Origin: Cherax quadricarinatus
Taxonomy: Eukaryota > Arthropoda > Malacostraca > Decapoda > Parastacidae
DNA: 64,000 nt
Assembly: GCF_038502225.1 (NCBI RefSeq)
Contig: NC_091325.1
Span: 30,318,381-30,382,380 of the forward strand
Direction: 5' to 3'
Shown here: piece by piece, positions 47,526 through 58,724 of the stretch
How positions within the stretch are numbered: position 1 is the first letter of the stretch
Layout of the letters: every line of letters begins with the position of its first letter
The notes under the pieces: generated by a model
Databases searched by the model: none
The model's input: the letters and a program-made list of their open reading frames with translations, nothing else
What the model was told of the DNA's origin: nothing
Translations under genes and position numbers: made by a program

Positions 47526-47714
47526 GAAGTTACGTCACTGATGACTGATCATAATGATGCCAGAGCGATTAAGGGTTTTTCCAAAACATCATAAACAAAA
47601 TTATCGATTTATCGTAGTTTATCATGTAGCGTCATTGATTTTCCCTATATAGGCCTATTTGAACTCTGTAATCATATAATAGGGTATATAGGAATAAAGG
47701 AATTTTCTCTTATT
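47526..47714. other. Short AT-rich unique sequence
   Basis: About 190 bp between the satellite and LINE fragments. Nothing recognised. Confidence 0.5.
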
Positions 47715-47795
47715 TTGGTGCAGCACTGCCTAGTATGGGCCAACAGGCCTGATGCAGTGTTCCTCCTTTCTTATGTTCTTAGTGTCACCTTCTTT
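47715..47795 (+). mobile_element. LINE 3'-end fragment
   Basis: TAGTATGGGCCAACAGGCCT followed by GTTCCTCCTTTCTTATGTTC has the look of a LINE 3' end with a TTCTTATG-type repeat tail. I recall it from decapod repeats. The assignment to the CR1-like family is tentative. Confidence 0.5.
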
Positions 47796-47799
47796 AGAG

Positions 47800-49325
47800 G
47801 CTCTTTAGTGTCACCCGAGGAGGAACCCCCACATAAAGGAGCACTTGGTCAACGAAATATGGATCCCGGGTTACAACCTATACAGATGCGACAGTGAACA
47901 GGCAAAACGCAGGGGAAAGGGGAGGCGGGGGGTTGTTCTGTATATCACGGAGTCACTTATATGTTCAAAACTACTAAATGCCTCAAATAATGTAGTTGAA
48001 GTTTTAGCAGTAAAGATCAAGAACCAAAGCCTGGTCATAGTGGTAGTCTACAAGCCTCCGGATGCAACGTCCCAACAATTCCAGGAACAGCTTTTGAAAA
48101 TTTACCTCTGTCTGGAAAATCTTCCAGCTCCTGCCCCCAACATCTTGCTCCTAGGGGATTTCAACCTAGATCGTAGATGGTAGATGGTAGAGGATCTATA
48201 ATTTCCTCACAAACAGAACACAAAGAGTAGTAGTCAACAGAGTAAAGTCTGAGGCGGCTACAGTGAAAAGCTCTGTTCCACAAGGCACAGTATTCGCTCC
48301 CATCTTGTTCCCCATCCTCATATCGATCATAGACAGGGATATAAGCCACAGCACTGTGTCTTCCTTTGCAGATGACACCCGAATTTGCATGACAGTGTCC
48401 TCTATTGGAGACACTGCAAGACTCCAGGCAGACATCAACCAAATCTTTAAATGGGCCGCAGAAAACAATATGAAGTTCAATGATGAGAAATTTCAATTAC
48501 TCCGATATGGAAAACATGAGGAAATTAAAACTTCATCGGAGTATAAAGAAAATTCCAACCACACAACAGAGCGAAACACAAATGTCAAAGACCTGGGATT
48601 GATCATGTCGGAGGATCTCACCTTCAAGGACCATAACATTGTATCAATCGCATCTGCTAGAAAAATGACAGGATGGATAATGAGAATCTTCAAAACCATG
48701 GATGCCAAGCCCTTCTGGTCGCTTGTTCTATCTAGGCTGGAATATTACTGCACACTAACAGCACCTTTCAAGGCAGTTGAAATTGTTGACCTAGAAAATG
48801 TACAGAGAACCTTCATTTCACATATAACTGTGATAAACCACCTCATTTACTGGGAATGCTTGAAGTTCCTAAACCTGTGCTCCCTAGAATGCAGGAGGGA
48901 AGAGATACATACACCTGGAAAATCCTAGAGGGACCTGTATCAAACTTGCACACGAAAATCACTCACTATAAAAGCAAACGACTCGGCAGACGGTGCAACA
49001 TCCCCCAATGAAAAGCAAGGTTGCCACTAGCACAATAAGAGAAAATACAGCCCAAGACCGTTCAACTGCCTGAACGGGGCCCAAGACCGTTCAACTGCCT
49101 CCCAGCATACATAACGGGGATTATCAACAGACCCTGGCTGTCTTCAAGAAGGCACTGGACAGGCACCTAAAGCCAGTACCTGACGAGCTGGGCTGTGGTT
49201 CGTGCATTGGATTACGTATTGCCAGCAGTAACAACCTGGTTGATCAGGACCTGATCCACCATGAGGCCTGGTCTCAGACCAGGCCGCGGAGGCGTTGACC
49301 CCCGAGAACTTCTCCAGGTATCCAG
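47800..49325 (+). mobile_element. LINE copy with internal deletion, same family as 34157-35808
   Basis: An endonuclease fragment (47845-48180) is joined directly to the RT thumb side of motif A (48190 onward). The remainder runs to the shared tail GAGGCCTGGTCTCAGACCAG at about 49262. Confidence 0.85.
47845..48928 (+). pseudogene. LINE endonuclease fused by deletion to the RT palm
   Basis: 47845-48183 reads IWIPGYNLYRCDSEQ, GRRGVVLYITESL, VVVYKPPDATSQQ and LLLGDFNLDRRW (GDFN block). After a short GATGGTA repeat the sequence resumes in the RT at YNFLTNRTQRVVVN, then SSVPQGTVFAPILFPILIS (motif B) and SSFADDTRIC (motif C), KWAAENNMKFNDEKF and VKDLGLIMSEDL (48263-48928). Motif A and the fingers are deleted. 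Further frameshifts lie after 48900. Confidence 0.85.
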
Positions 49326-50635
49326 TTAATTAGGGAGAAGAAGGAAGGAGGGGAGCTCATGGGAAGTGACTAGGAGGTACGTGAAGAGCTCAGCTTAAAA
49401 TTTAGGGAAGTATTCAAAGTTCTGGAAATAAAGCTTTCAGCAAACCTAGGCGGTGTTCTCGACACACTGCATACAACCGAAGAGGAAGTGAAGAAAGTGC
49501 TAGGTGAACTAGATACCTTGACGACGGTGGGCCAAGTTAACATCTTTCCTTGGTTCCTGAGAGAGGAATCAGACGCACTATGTGTGCTGCTTACAACAAT
49601 CTTCAGCACATCTATCGAAACAGGGCAACTGCCAGAGGTGTGAAAGAGAGCAAATGTAGTCAAACAGGGAGCATTTAACTAAATACCAATGTCATTGACA
49701 TGTATAGTATGTAAATTCAGTGAGAAGGTTATCAGGAGAAGAGTGGTGGAATACCTAGAGAGGTATGGGCTCATACATGAGAACCAGCATGGCTTCAGGG
49801 AACGGAATTCATATATCACAAGCCTACGTTAGTTCTATGACAAGTTAACAGAAGTAAAACAGGAGAAAAAGGGATTGGTAGACCGCATTTTCTTAGACTG
49901 TAAGAAGGCTTTTGACACAGTACCACACATGAGGCTCGTTGAAAACGTAAAGAAGTAGGCAGGAATAGCAGGAAAAGCTCTGCAATGGATCAGTGAATGC
50001 CTGACCGTAAGGAAAAACAACGTGTGTTGATGTGTGACGAGGTGCCAGTGATCGCAAGTGTCGATTGGGGTTCAATAAGGATCAGTCCGGGTCAGTCCTA
50101 GGGCCGGTGCTGTTTCTTGTATATGTGAATGACATGACGGAATTGATAGATTCATAGGTGTCACTGTTCGCAGACGATGTGAAACTAATGAAGAGAATAC
50201 AAGCAAATGAGCCTCAGGTAACTCTATAAAGGAATCTGGACAGGCTGCAAGCCTGGTCCGACAAATGGTTTCTGGAGATGAACCCACCAAGTGCGAAGTC
50301 ATACATATTACTAAGGTCAAAGAAAACCACATATGAAGAGCAGCCTAGGGAGCAAAAGCTGCAAAACTCACTTAAGGAAAAGGATGTTTGGGTGAGCATC
50401 ACACCGAGCATATCTCCTGAGGCGCATACACACCAAATAACTGTTGCAGCATATGGGCACCTGGCAAACATAACAGAGCATTTTAACATCTAAGTAAGGA
50501 GTCATTCACTACACTATACACGGTATTCGTCAAGCCCTAATTGGATTATACAGCACCAGTATGGAACCCACACCTGGTCAAACACAACAAGAAACTGGAT
50601 AAAGTGCAAAAGTTTGCAACAAGACGTCGTCCACA
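49326..50635 (+). pseudogene. Decayed LINE copy A, family of 15999-19880
   Basis: Pieces in several frames match the minus-strand LINE at 15999-19880. They include an ETGQLPEV-type fingers block at about 49615, FLDCKKAFDTVPHMR at about 49890 (motif A), SLFADDVKLMKRIQ at about 50160 (motif C), and EYTAPVWNPHLVKHNKK near 50540-50590. There are many stops and indels. It ends at KVQKFATR, where copy B begins. Confidence 0.78.
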
Positions 50636-50639
50636 TATA

Positions 50640-51607
50640 ATAAGGAAAGCACTGCAGTGGATCAAGTAATACCTGAGGGGAAGACATCAGCGAGTCATGG
50701 TACGTGGCGAGGTGTTAGAGTGGGCGCCTGTGACAAGTTGGGTTCCACAGGAGTCAGTTCTAGGACCGGTGCTGTTTCTGGTATATGTGAACGACATGAC
50801 GGAAGGAATAGACTCAGAAGTATCCCTGCTTGCAGGCGATATGAAGTTAATGAGGAGAATTCAATCTGGGGAGGACCAGGCAGAACTACAAAGGGATCTG
50901 GACAAACTGCAGACCTGGTCATGAAACTGGATCCTGGAGTTCAACCCTACTAAGTGCAAATTCATGAAGATTGAGGAAGGGAAAAGAAGACCGCAGACAA
51001 AGTGCATTCTAGGGGGCCAGAGACTACAAAGCTCACTCAAGGAAAAAGATCTTGGAATGACTGTAATACTGAACACATCTCCTGAGGCGCATGTTAACCA
51101 AATAACTGCTGCAGCATATGGGCGCTTAGCAAAACTAAGAAGAGCATCCAAACATCTCAGTAAGGAATCATTCAGGACCCGGCACACCGTGTACGTTAGG
51201 CCCATATTGGAGTATGCAGCACCAGTCTGGAACCCACACCTTGTCAAGCACGTCAGGAAATTAGAGAAAGTGCAGAAGATTGCAACGAGATATAAAATAC
51301 TGAGAGGAATCGACAAAGTGGACAGAGACAGGATGTTCCAGAGATGGGGCGCAATAACAAGGGGTCACAATTGGAAGCTGAAGATTCAAATGAATCACAG
51401 GGATGTTAGAAAGTATTTCTTCAGTCATAGAGTAGTGAGGAAGTGGAATAGCCTGGAATGTGATGTAGTGGAGGCAGGATCCATACACAGCTTTAAGAAG
51501 ATATATGATAAAGCTCATAGAGCAGGAAGAGTGACCTAGTAGATGCCAGTGAAGAGGCGGGGCCAGGAGCTGTGAATCGACCCCTGCAGCCACAACTAGG
51601 TGAGTAC
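50640..51607 (+). pseudogene. Decayed LINE copy B, 5'-truncated, with intact 3' end
   Basis: It restarts upstream in the protein (RKALQWIK, then VLGPVLFLVYVNDMTEGIDS of motif B), so it is a second insertion and not a continuation. Motif C reads SLLAGDMKLM in place of SLFADDVKLM, losing the first catalytic Asp. The frame 50964-51539 gives the C-terminus (LRGIDKVDRDRMFQRWG, VVRKWNSLECDVV). The 3' end GACCCCTGCAGCCACAACTA, then GGTGAGTAC, matches the tail at 16003-16040. Confidence 0.83.
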
Positions 51608-52134
51608 AGATTCATAAACACACATCATCAGTCTCTTAAGCATACGTCTTTCATGCTTATAAAGAAGTACCATTCATACTATCTCCCAGATACACATTAT
51701 ACTAACCACAGAGTCATACCATTCATACCGACTCATAATGACACCTGTCACACAGACTCATAAATACTAATCATTCATTAGTCTCACAAGCGCACATCAT
51801 TAATCTTGTCTCATAAACACATATCATTCATATTGACCCCATAATCTCTCGTCATTCATTTTGACACACATTCACAAACCATTGAAGTTTATCCTTCATT
51901 ACCTATAATTCTTTTTAACTCTAATAGGCTTCACTTATATAGACTAGCCATATTTATGGATGGATAAAAGTTAATGTGATGGCAGACTATAATTAGAAGC
52001 CAGAAAAAATGAAAACTTAGAGATACAAATTATCCCAAGAGGGAGACAAGCATAACTAACTCGCTTTGTACATATTGCCTTACCTGAGAGAGACTTACCT
52101 GAGAGAGACTTGTTTGTGAGGTATATGCTACCCT

Positions 52135-52135
<1 letters not shown>
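51608..52135. other. Degenerate CATTCAT-type repeats and unique sequence
   Basis: About 51610-51880 has loosely repeating CTCATAA and CATTCAT motifs, perhaps a decayed minisatellite. Further right, ACCTGAGAGAGACTT is duplicated in tandem near 52082-52111. No gene. Confidence 0.5.

Positions 52136-52178
<43 letters not shown>
52136..52178. repeat. (GA)n microsatellite
   Basis: About 21 GA units. Confidence 0.97.
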
Positions 52179-52179
<1 letters not shown>

Positions 52180-52180
<1 letters not shown>

Positions 52181-52487
52181 ATCACTTCATCTGAAATCAT
52201 TTATACCCAGGATGACTCTAGTTTGGAACACATTCGTCCATCATTATGATGTCAACGAGATAAAGTCAGTTGATCAAATGAAAATGCTGGCCCACAGATG
52301 GCTCCAACTTCATCCTGTTCCCTACTTGTATGTTTCATAACAATAAAAATGCTTTCAAATGAGCTGACGTAGGTAACAGCTCTTAGCTTGCCAATAAAGT
52401 TAGGAATCCTTAACTGTAAATAGCTTATCAATAGAGCTAGGGATCCTTAACCTTGTCAAACCCTGTGTAAAAAAAAAAAAAAAAAAG
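52180..52487 (+). other. Retro-like segment ending in poly(A)
   Basis: It has CAATAAAAATG and CAATAAAG signals and ends in A17 (about 52470-52486). An internal near-duplication surrounds AGGAATCCTTAAC and GGGATCCTTAACC. It looks like a retroposed 3' end, and I have a memory of similar decapod repeats, but the parent is unknown. Confidence 0.4.
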
Positions 52488-53115
52488 AGTAGCAAGAGGT
52501 AAACATCCGTGCCTCAGGGACGTCATGTCTTTCATGATTTTTCCCCTAAATGCTGGATGGGACAAGTAGCGCCTGATGCTCCTCCCGTCAGAACTAGTGA
52601 CGGCTGCAGTCGTCTGCATGTTAGCGTGCAAATTTCTCTGTAGCTGAAGCGACAGCTTGATTTTCACTAAATTTTTAGGCACTCCATTTATAAGTACATG
52701 AGACATGGAGGGGCTGACTCATAACAATAAGGGAAATGATTTTGCCAGGGCACTAGAGGCTTTCAAGGATATTTTGGTTTAGCCGACATGGGAGGTATAC
52801 TGGTTTACTCTAATAGCTGGGAGGTGATGCGGGTAAGCGGATTTGACCGCCAGCGTATTTACATAATAAATTGAAGAGTAATTCACTCGCGATGTATTGC
52901 GTCTGACCTCGTTAAGGGGAATTTCCCAGTCTCGCTGGACATTTCATTTATTACGAGAGACAAGAGAAGCAATCTGGTGCGTGTGTTATTGTTGCAGGAG
53001 ATTCTGGTGTCACTGAGCGCTCACACGGGGTCTTCCATACTTGCACTGTTGCTCTTTCTCGCGGTCAATGGTGCTTCCTTAAACATTCAGTTGGCGGTAA
53101 TCCGCGCGTTCACTG
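52488..53115. other. Unrecognised sequence
   Basis: About 630 bp with no supported gene. A minus-strand ORF (52437-52706) reads through the poly(A) complement and is not credible. Confidence 0.5.
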
Positions 53116-53275
53116 CAGCCCAGGGGGGTATCTGTAGTCCAGGGGCCTACCTGTAGCTACAGGGGGCTACAGGTAGCCTAGAGGGCTACCTGTAGCCCCC
53201 TGTAGCTAGAAATTGACCCCTGGGCTACAGGTAGGCCCCTGGGTTACAGACAATCCCCTGGGCTACAGGTACTAT
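53116..53275. repeat. 20-bp minisatellite units in both orientations
   Basis: CCAGGGGCCTACCTGTAGC-type units (about 53135-53210) are followed by the inverted form GGGCTACAGGTAGGCCCCTG (about 53221-53270). The same units form the array at 53975-54345. Confidence 0.88.
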
Positions 53276-53386
53276 GAGGCCTCCAGAGATATTTTCAAAT
53301 AAGAAAAAAATAGTCGCAAGAGTTATCAGTTGATCACATCATATACGTGATGTAATAACTTACTGTAATTATGAACTTACAACTTA
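53276..53386. other. Short unique spacer between minisatellites
   Basis: About 110 bp of AT-rich sequence. Nothing recognised. Confidence 0.5.
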
Positions 53387-53935
53387 AGCTCTGGAGGCCC
53401 TGACGAACCCCTGGGTTGCAGCCCCTGAACCCCATGCCTTACTCGGGCCCTGACGGAACCCCCTGGGTTGCAGCCCCTGAACCCCATGCCTTACTCGGGC
53501 CCTGACGGAACCCCCTGGGTTGCAGCCCCTGAACCCCATGCCTTACTCGGGCTCTGACGGAACCCCCTGGGTTGCAGCCCCTGAACCCCATGCCTTACTC
53601 GGGCCCTGACGGAACCCCCTGGGTTGCAGCCCCTGAACCCCATGCCTTACTCGGGCCCTGACGGAACCCCCTGGGTTGCAGCCCCTGAACCCCATGCCTT
53701 ACTCGGGCCCTGACGGAACCCCCTGGGTTGCAGCCCCTGAACCTCATGCCTTACTCAGGCCCTGACGGAACCCCCTGGGTTGCAGCCCCTGAACCTCATG
53801 CCTTACTCGGGCCTACACGGAACCCCCTGGGTTGCAGCCCCTGAACCCCATGCCTTACTCGGGCCCTGACGGAGCCCCTGGGTTGCAGCCCCTGAACCTC
53901 ATGCCTTACTCGGGCCCTGAGCACAAGTGAGCGCC
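53387..53935. repeat. 52-bp minisatellite, about 10 copies
   Basis: The monomer contains CCCTGGGTTGCAGCCCCTGA and ACCCCATGCCTTACTCGGGC. Period 52 was checked from TGACGG at 53451 and 53503. It is very homogeneous. Confidence 0.97.
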
Positions 53936-53974
53936 AGGGAAAGTGTCAGTGAACGTGCAAATCACAGGTGAACG

Positions 53975-54345
53975 CGCAGGTAGCCCAGGTATTTACCTAT
54001 AGCCCAGGAGCTTACCTGTAGCCTAGGGGCTTACCTGTAGCCGAAGGACCTACTTGTAGCCCAAGGGCCTACCTGTAGCCCAGGGGCCTACCTGTAGCCC
54101 ATGGGCCTACCTGTAGCCCATGGGCCTACCTGTAGCCCATGGGCCTACCTGTAGCCCAGTGGGCTATCTGTAGACCAGGGGGCTATCTGTAGCCCAGGGG
54201 CCTACCTGTAGCCCAGGGAGCTATCTGTAGCCCAGGGGCCTACCTGTAGCCCAGGGGCCTACCTCTAGCCCAGGGAGCTATCTGTAGCCCAGGGGCCTAC
54301 CTGTAGCCCAGGGGCCTACCTATAGCCCAGGGACCTACAAAATCT
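53975..54345. repeat. 20-bp minisatellite, about 18 copies
   Basis: The unit is CCAGGGGCCTACCTGTAGCC, with variants CATGGGCC and CAGGGAGCTATC. Confidence 0.97.
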
Positions 54346-54365
54346 TAATCCAGCTCTGCCTATGG

Positions 54366-57060
54366 TCTTTCCCGCGTTCACTGGTGCTCTCCCTCACGTT
54401 CACTGGTGCTGTCTCTCACGTTCACTGGTGCTCTCCCTCACGTTCATTGGTGCTTTTCCTCACGTTCACTGGTGCTCTCCCTCACGTTCATTGGTGCTCT
54501 TCCTCACGTTCACTGGTGCTCTCCCTCACGCTCATTTGTGCTCTCCCTCACGTTCACTGGTGCTCTCTCTCACGTTCACTGGTGCTCTCCCTCACGTTCA
54601 TTGGTGCTTTTCCTCACGTTCACTGGTGCTCTCTCTCACGTTCATTGATGCTCTTCCTCACGTTCACTGGTGCTCTCTCACGCTCATTTGTGCTCTCCCT
54701 CACGTTCACTGGTGCTCTCTCTCACGTTCACTGGTGCTCTCCCTCACGTTCACTGGTGCTCTCCCTCACGTTCACTGGTGCTCTCTCTCACGTTCACTGG
54801 TGCTCTCTCTCACGTTCACTGGTGCTCTCTCTCACGTTCACTGGTGCTCTCCCTCACGTTCACTGGTGCTCTTCCTCACGTTCATTGGTGCTCTTCCTCA
54901 CGTTCACTGGTGCTCTCCCTCACGTTCACTGGTGCTCTCCCTCACGTTCACTGGTGCTCTTCCTCACGTTCATTGGTGCTCTTCCTCACGTTCACTGGTG
55001 CTCTCCCTCACGCTCATTTGTGCTCTCCCTCACGTTCACTGGTGCTCTCCCTCACGCTCATTTGTGCTCTCTCTCACGTTCACTGGTGCTCTCACGTTCA
55101 GTGGTGCTCTCTCTCACGTTCACTGGTGCTCTCCCTCACGTTCACTGGTGCTCTCTCTCACGTTCATTGGTGCTCTCCATCACGTTCACTGGTGCTCTTC
55201 CTCACGCTCATTGGTGCTCTCCCTCACGTTCACTGGTGCTCTCTCTCACGTTCACTGGTGCTCTCTCTCACGTTCACTGGTGCTCTCTCTCACGTTCACT
55301 GGTGCTCTCCCTCACGTTCACTGGTGCTCTTCCTCACGTTCATTGGTGCTCTTCCTCACGTTCACTGGTGCTCTCCCTCACGTTCACTGGTGCTCTCCCT
55401 CACGTTCACTGGTGCTCTTCCTCACGTTCATTGGTGCTCTTCCTCACGTTCACTGGTGCTCTCCCTCACGCTCATTTGTGCTCTCCCTCACGTTCACTGG
55501 TGCTCTCCCTCACGCTCATTTGTGCTCTCTCTCACGTTCACTGGTGCTCTCACGTTCAGTGGTGCTCTCTCTCACGTTCACTGGTGCTCTCCCTCACGTT
55601 CACTGGTGCTCTCTCTCACGTTCATTGGTGCTCTCCATCACGTTCACTGGTGCTCTTCCTCACGCTCATTGGTGCTCTCCCTCACGTTCACTGGTGCTCT
55701 CCATCGCGTTCACTAGTGCTCTTCCTCACGCTCATTGGTGCTCTCCCTCACGTTCACTGGTGCTCTCCCTCACGTTCACTGGTGCTCTCTCTCACGTTCA
55801 CTGGTGCTCTCCCTCGCGTTTACTAGTGCTCTTCCTCACGCTCATTGGTGCTCTCCCTCACGTTCACTGGTGCTCTCCATCGCGTTCACTAGTGCTCTTC
55901 CTCACGCTCATTGGTGCTCTCCCTCACGTTCACTGGTGCTCTCCCTCACGTTAACTGGTGCTCTCTCTCATGTTCACTGGTGCTCTCCCTCACGTTCACT
56001 GGTGCTCTCCCTCACGTTCACTGGTGCTCTCTCTCACGTTCACTGGTGCTCTCCCTCGCGTTCACTGGTGCTCTTCCTCACGTTCATTGGTGCTCTCCCT
56101 CACGTTCACTGGTGCTCTCCATCGCGTTCACTAGTGCTCTTCCTCACGCTCATTGGTGCTCTCCCTCACGTTCACTGGTGCTCTCCCTCGCGTTCACTGG
56201 TGCTCTTCCTCACGCTCATTGGTGCTCTCCCTCACGCTCATTTGTTCTCTCCCTCACGTTCACTGGTGCTCTCTCTCACGTTCACTGGTGCTTTCCCTCA
56301 CGTTCATTGGTGCTCTCCCTCACGCTCATTGGTTCTCTCCCTCACGTTCACTGGTGCTCTCTCTCACGTTCACTGGTGCTTTCCCTCACGTTCATTGGTG
56401 CTTTCCCTCACGCTCATTGGTTCTCTCCCTCACGTTCACTGGTGCTCTCCCGCACGTTCACTGGTGCTTTACCTCACGTTCACTGGTGCTCTCCCTCACG
56501 TTCACTGGTGCTCTCCCTGACGCACACTGGTGCTCTCCCTCGCGTTCACAAGTGCTTACCCTGACGCTCATTGGTGTTTTTCCTCACGCTCACTGGTGCT
56601 CTCCCTCACGTTCACTGGTGCTCTCCCTGACGCTCACTGGTGCTCTCCCTCACGTTCACAAGTGCTTACCCTGACGCTCATTGGAGTTTTTCCTCACGCT
56701 CACTGGTGCTCTCCCTCACGCTCACTGGTGCTCTCCCTCACGTTCACTGGAGTTCTTTTTCACGTTCACTGGTGCTCTCCCTCACGTTCACAAGTGCTTT
56801 CCTTGACGCTCATTGGTGCTCTTCCTCACGTTCACAGGTGCTTTCCCTGACGCACATTGGTGCTCTTCCTCACGTTCACAAGTGCTTTCCCTGACGCACG
56901 TTGGTGCTCTTCCTCACGTTCACTGGTGCTCTCCCTCACGTTCACTAGTGCTTTCCCTCACGCTCATTGGTGCTCTTCCTCACGTTCACTGGTGCTCTCC
57001 TTCACGTTCATTGGTGCTCTCCCTCACGTTCACTGGTGCTCTCCCGCGCGCTCATTGATG
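54366..57060. repeat. 22-bp satellite array, about 122 copies
   Basis: The monomer core is TTCACTGGTGCTC plus TCCCTCACG. It has no stop in any plus frame, and 22 is 1 modulo 3. All three plus frames therefore stay open and give the same 22-residue repeat (containing SLTFTGALPHVHWCS). That explains overlapping ORFs of up to 530 codons. The minus strand contains TGA in the monomer and is closed. I do not regard it as a gene. Confidence 0.97.
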
Positions 57061-57099
57061 CTTTTCTGCTTGTTCACCGATATTCTCCCGTGTTATAAT

Positions 57100-57472
57100 G
57101 CTCCACGTGTGTTCACTGGTGCTCTCAGCACGTTCCTCAATGCTCCCAGTACTTTCACTAGTACTTCCAGTACCTTCACTAGTGCTCCCAGTACCTTCAC
57201 TAGCGCTGCCAGTACCATCACTAGTGCTCCCAGTACCTTCACTAGTACTCCCAGTACCTTCACTAGCGCTGCCAGTACCATCACTAGTGCTCCCAGTACT
57301 TTCACTAGTACTCCCAGTACCTTCACTAGTGCTCCAAGTACCTTCACTAGTACTCCCAGTACCTCCACTAGTGCTCCCAGTATTTTCGCAACCACTCCTA
57401 GTGCTTTCACTAGTGCTTCCAGTACCTTCACTTGTACTCCCAGTACCTTCACTAGTGCTTCCAGTGTCGGGT
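57100..57472. repeat. 21-bp satellite array, about 17 copies, related to the 22-bp array
   Basis: The unit is CCTTCACTAGTGCTCCCAGT plus A. It shares TTCACT and GTGCTC with the 22-bp monomer. Being 7 codons long it gives a 7-residue periodic frame on each strand (STFTSAP and EGTGSTS). Confidence 0.95.
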
Positions 57473-58480
57473 GGGTGCTCCAGAGATACTAGACGGTTGT
57501 AGAAATAAGCAGTAGGTCGGTTGGTAACATATATTGTGAGAGCCTTAAGGGAGATGCCCAGGCCCACCTGTCGAGTCTATGCCTTTGGTCCAAGTAAGAA
57601 GGATGCCTGTGGGCATGCACTCCCATGCCCAGGCCACCTGACATCACAGCTAGCCAAGGAGCCTACACATTTAGTCAGGTGGCCTTACTGTAACACACCC
57701 GGGATTATCTACGTATACTACACAAATAATACAAGTAATCACTGACACTACTGATAGCTCAGTCATGTTACATATGGTGTCTCGACATACAATAGATACT
57801 CTATAGGCTGAACAGGCAGGTGGCTCTGGGCTCATTCTATACAATAGCAAACACACATGTAAAATAGAACCATTCATAGGAATGGTAATAGAATGTAATG
57901 GATGTTATCGATTGTAATGCATTACACTTATAGTATACATACATGGGATAGAATTGATCAATCGATCTGTATTCATGTGATCTATGGATTCTGAGGAAGA
58001 ATTTATATATATAAAGAAGATAGTGTTTAACAGAAAGAGTAGACTTGGTGCACACAAGTTATTTACTGTTAAATCTCAGAATTTGGAGAGAAAGTGAACA
58101 CACAAAAATATTTTGAGCATTAATAAGCTGATATTGTAAGTACACAGTTGAAAAACTCTCTTAACTTGATTATCTATCTATGTCAACACATCAAGTACTT
58201 TCTTACTGAAGGAATGAACAGACTCAGTGGAGTGGATGGACTCTCTCTGGTTGAAATAGTTAATGCTATGACGAGAAGTATTAGCAAGGGAGGACAGATT
58301 GTACTATCTCTTACAGCATTTAATGATTGCTCGACATACCACTTTTAACTTTGCATGGAGTACTCTCAACTAAGATATCATCTCCATCTGGAACACAAGG
58401 CTAGTGGCTGTGGCTAGTGCACTCACTAGAGTCCACTAGAAGCATCTTTCTGCAATGGCTTTTGACATCAGCAAGAGATG
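57473..58480. other. Unrecognised sequence, no supported gene
   Basis: About 1 kb. A near-palindrome GGGCATGCACTCCCATGCCC lies at about 57612-57631. Short ORFs (for example 58148-58348) have no recognisable domain. Confidence 0.45.
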
Positions 58481-58487
58481 GCATAAC

Positions 58488-58724
58488 TCATTGCGAGCAG
58501 TCTTTCTTCAACAAGGCATCCCCTGGGGAGGAACTACCACTTGAACAAGTAGCCATTGCAGGGATAGTAGTCTCAGTACCCAGGGTTGTCTGAAGTTCCT
58601 CTGAAACCCGAGGTAACTGTACACTATCCTGCGTGCAATATATTGTAGGGACTGGATTCCAGACAGGAGTGGCAGTTTTACTAGTACCTGACCGCTCAGT
58701 TACATTAATAAGTAATGCACATAT
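58488..58724 (-). other. Unrecognised open segment, possible exon
   Basis: A minus-strand frame of 78 codons without an initial ATG follows ATTATAG, an acceptor-like AG. It is Ser/Thr-rich (VTERSGTSKTATPVWNPVPT, LPRVSEELQTTLGTETTIPA) and ends KKDCSQ and TGA. I recognise no family. It could be a chance frame or an old retroelement fragment. Confidence 0.2.

Noticed and set aside
44606..47548. Gly/Pro-rich 17-residue repeat proteins (up to 416 codons) on both strands
   Set aside because: Several frames on both strands are open at once and indels switch frames; this is expected of a stop-free 51-bp satellite.
52437..52706. 89-codon minus-strand ORF
   Set aside because: It reads through the complement of a poly(A) run (poly-Phe), so it is not credible.
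54362..56850. Overlapping ORFs of up to 530 codons as a repetitive secreted protein
   Set aside because: All three frames give the same peptide because the 22-bp monomer lacks stops; there is no promoter, signal peptide or codon-use evidence.
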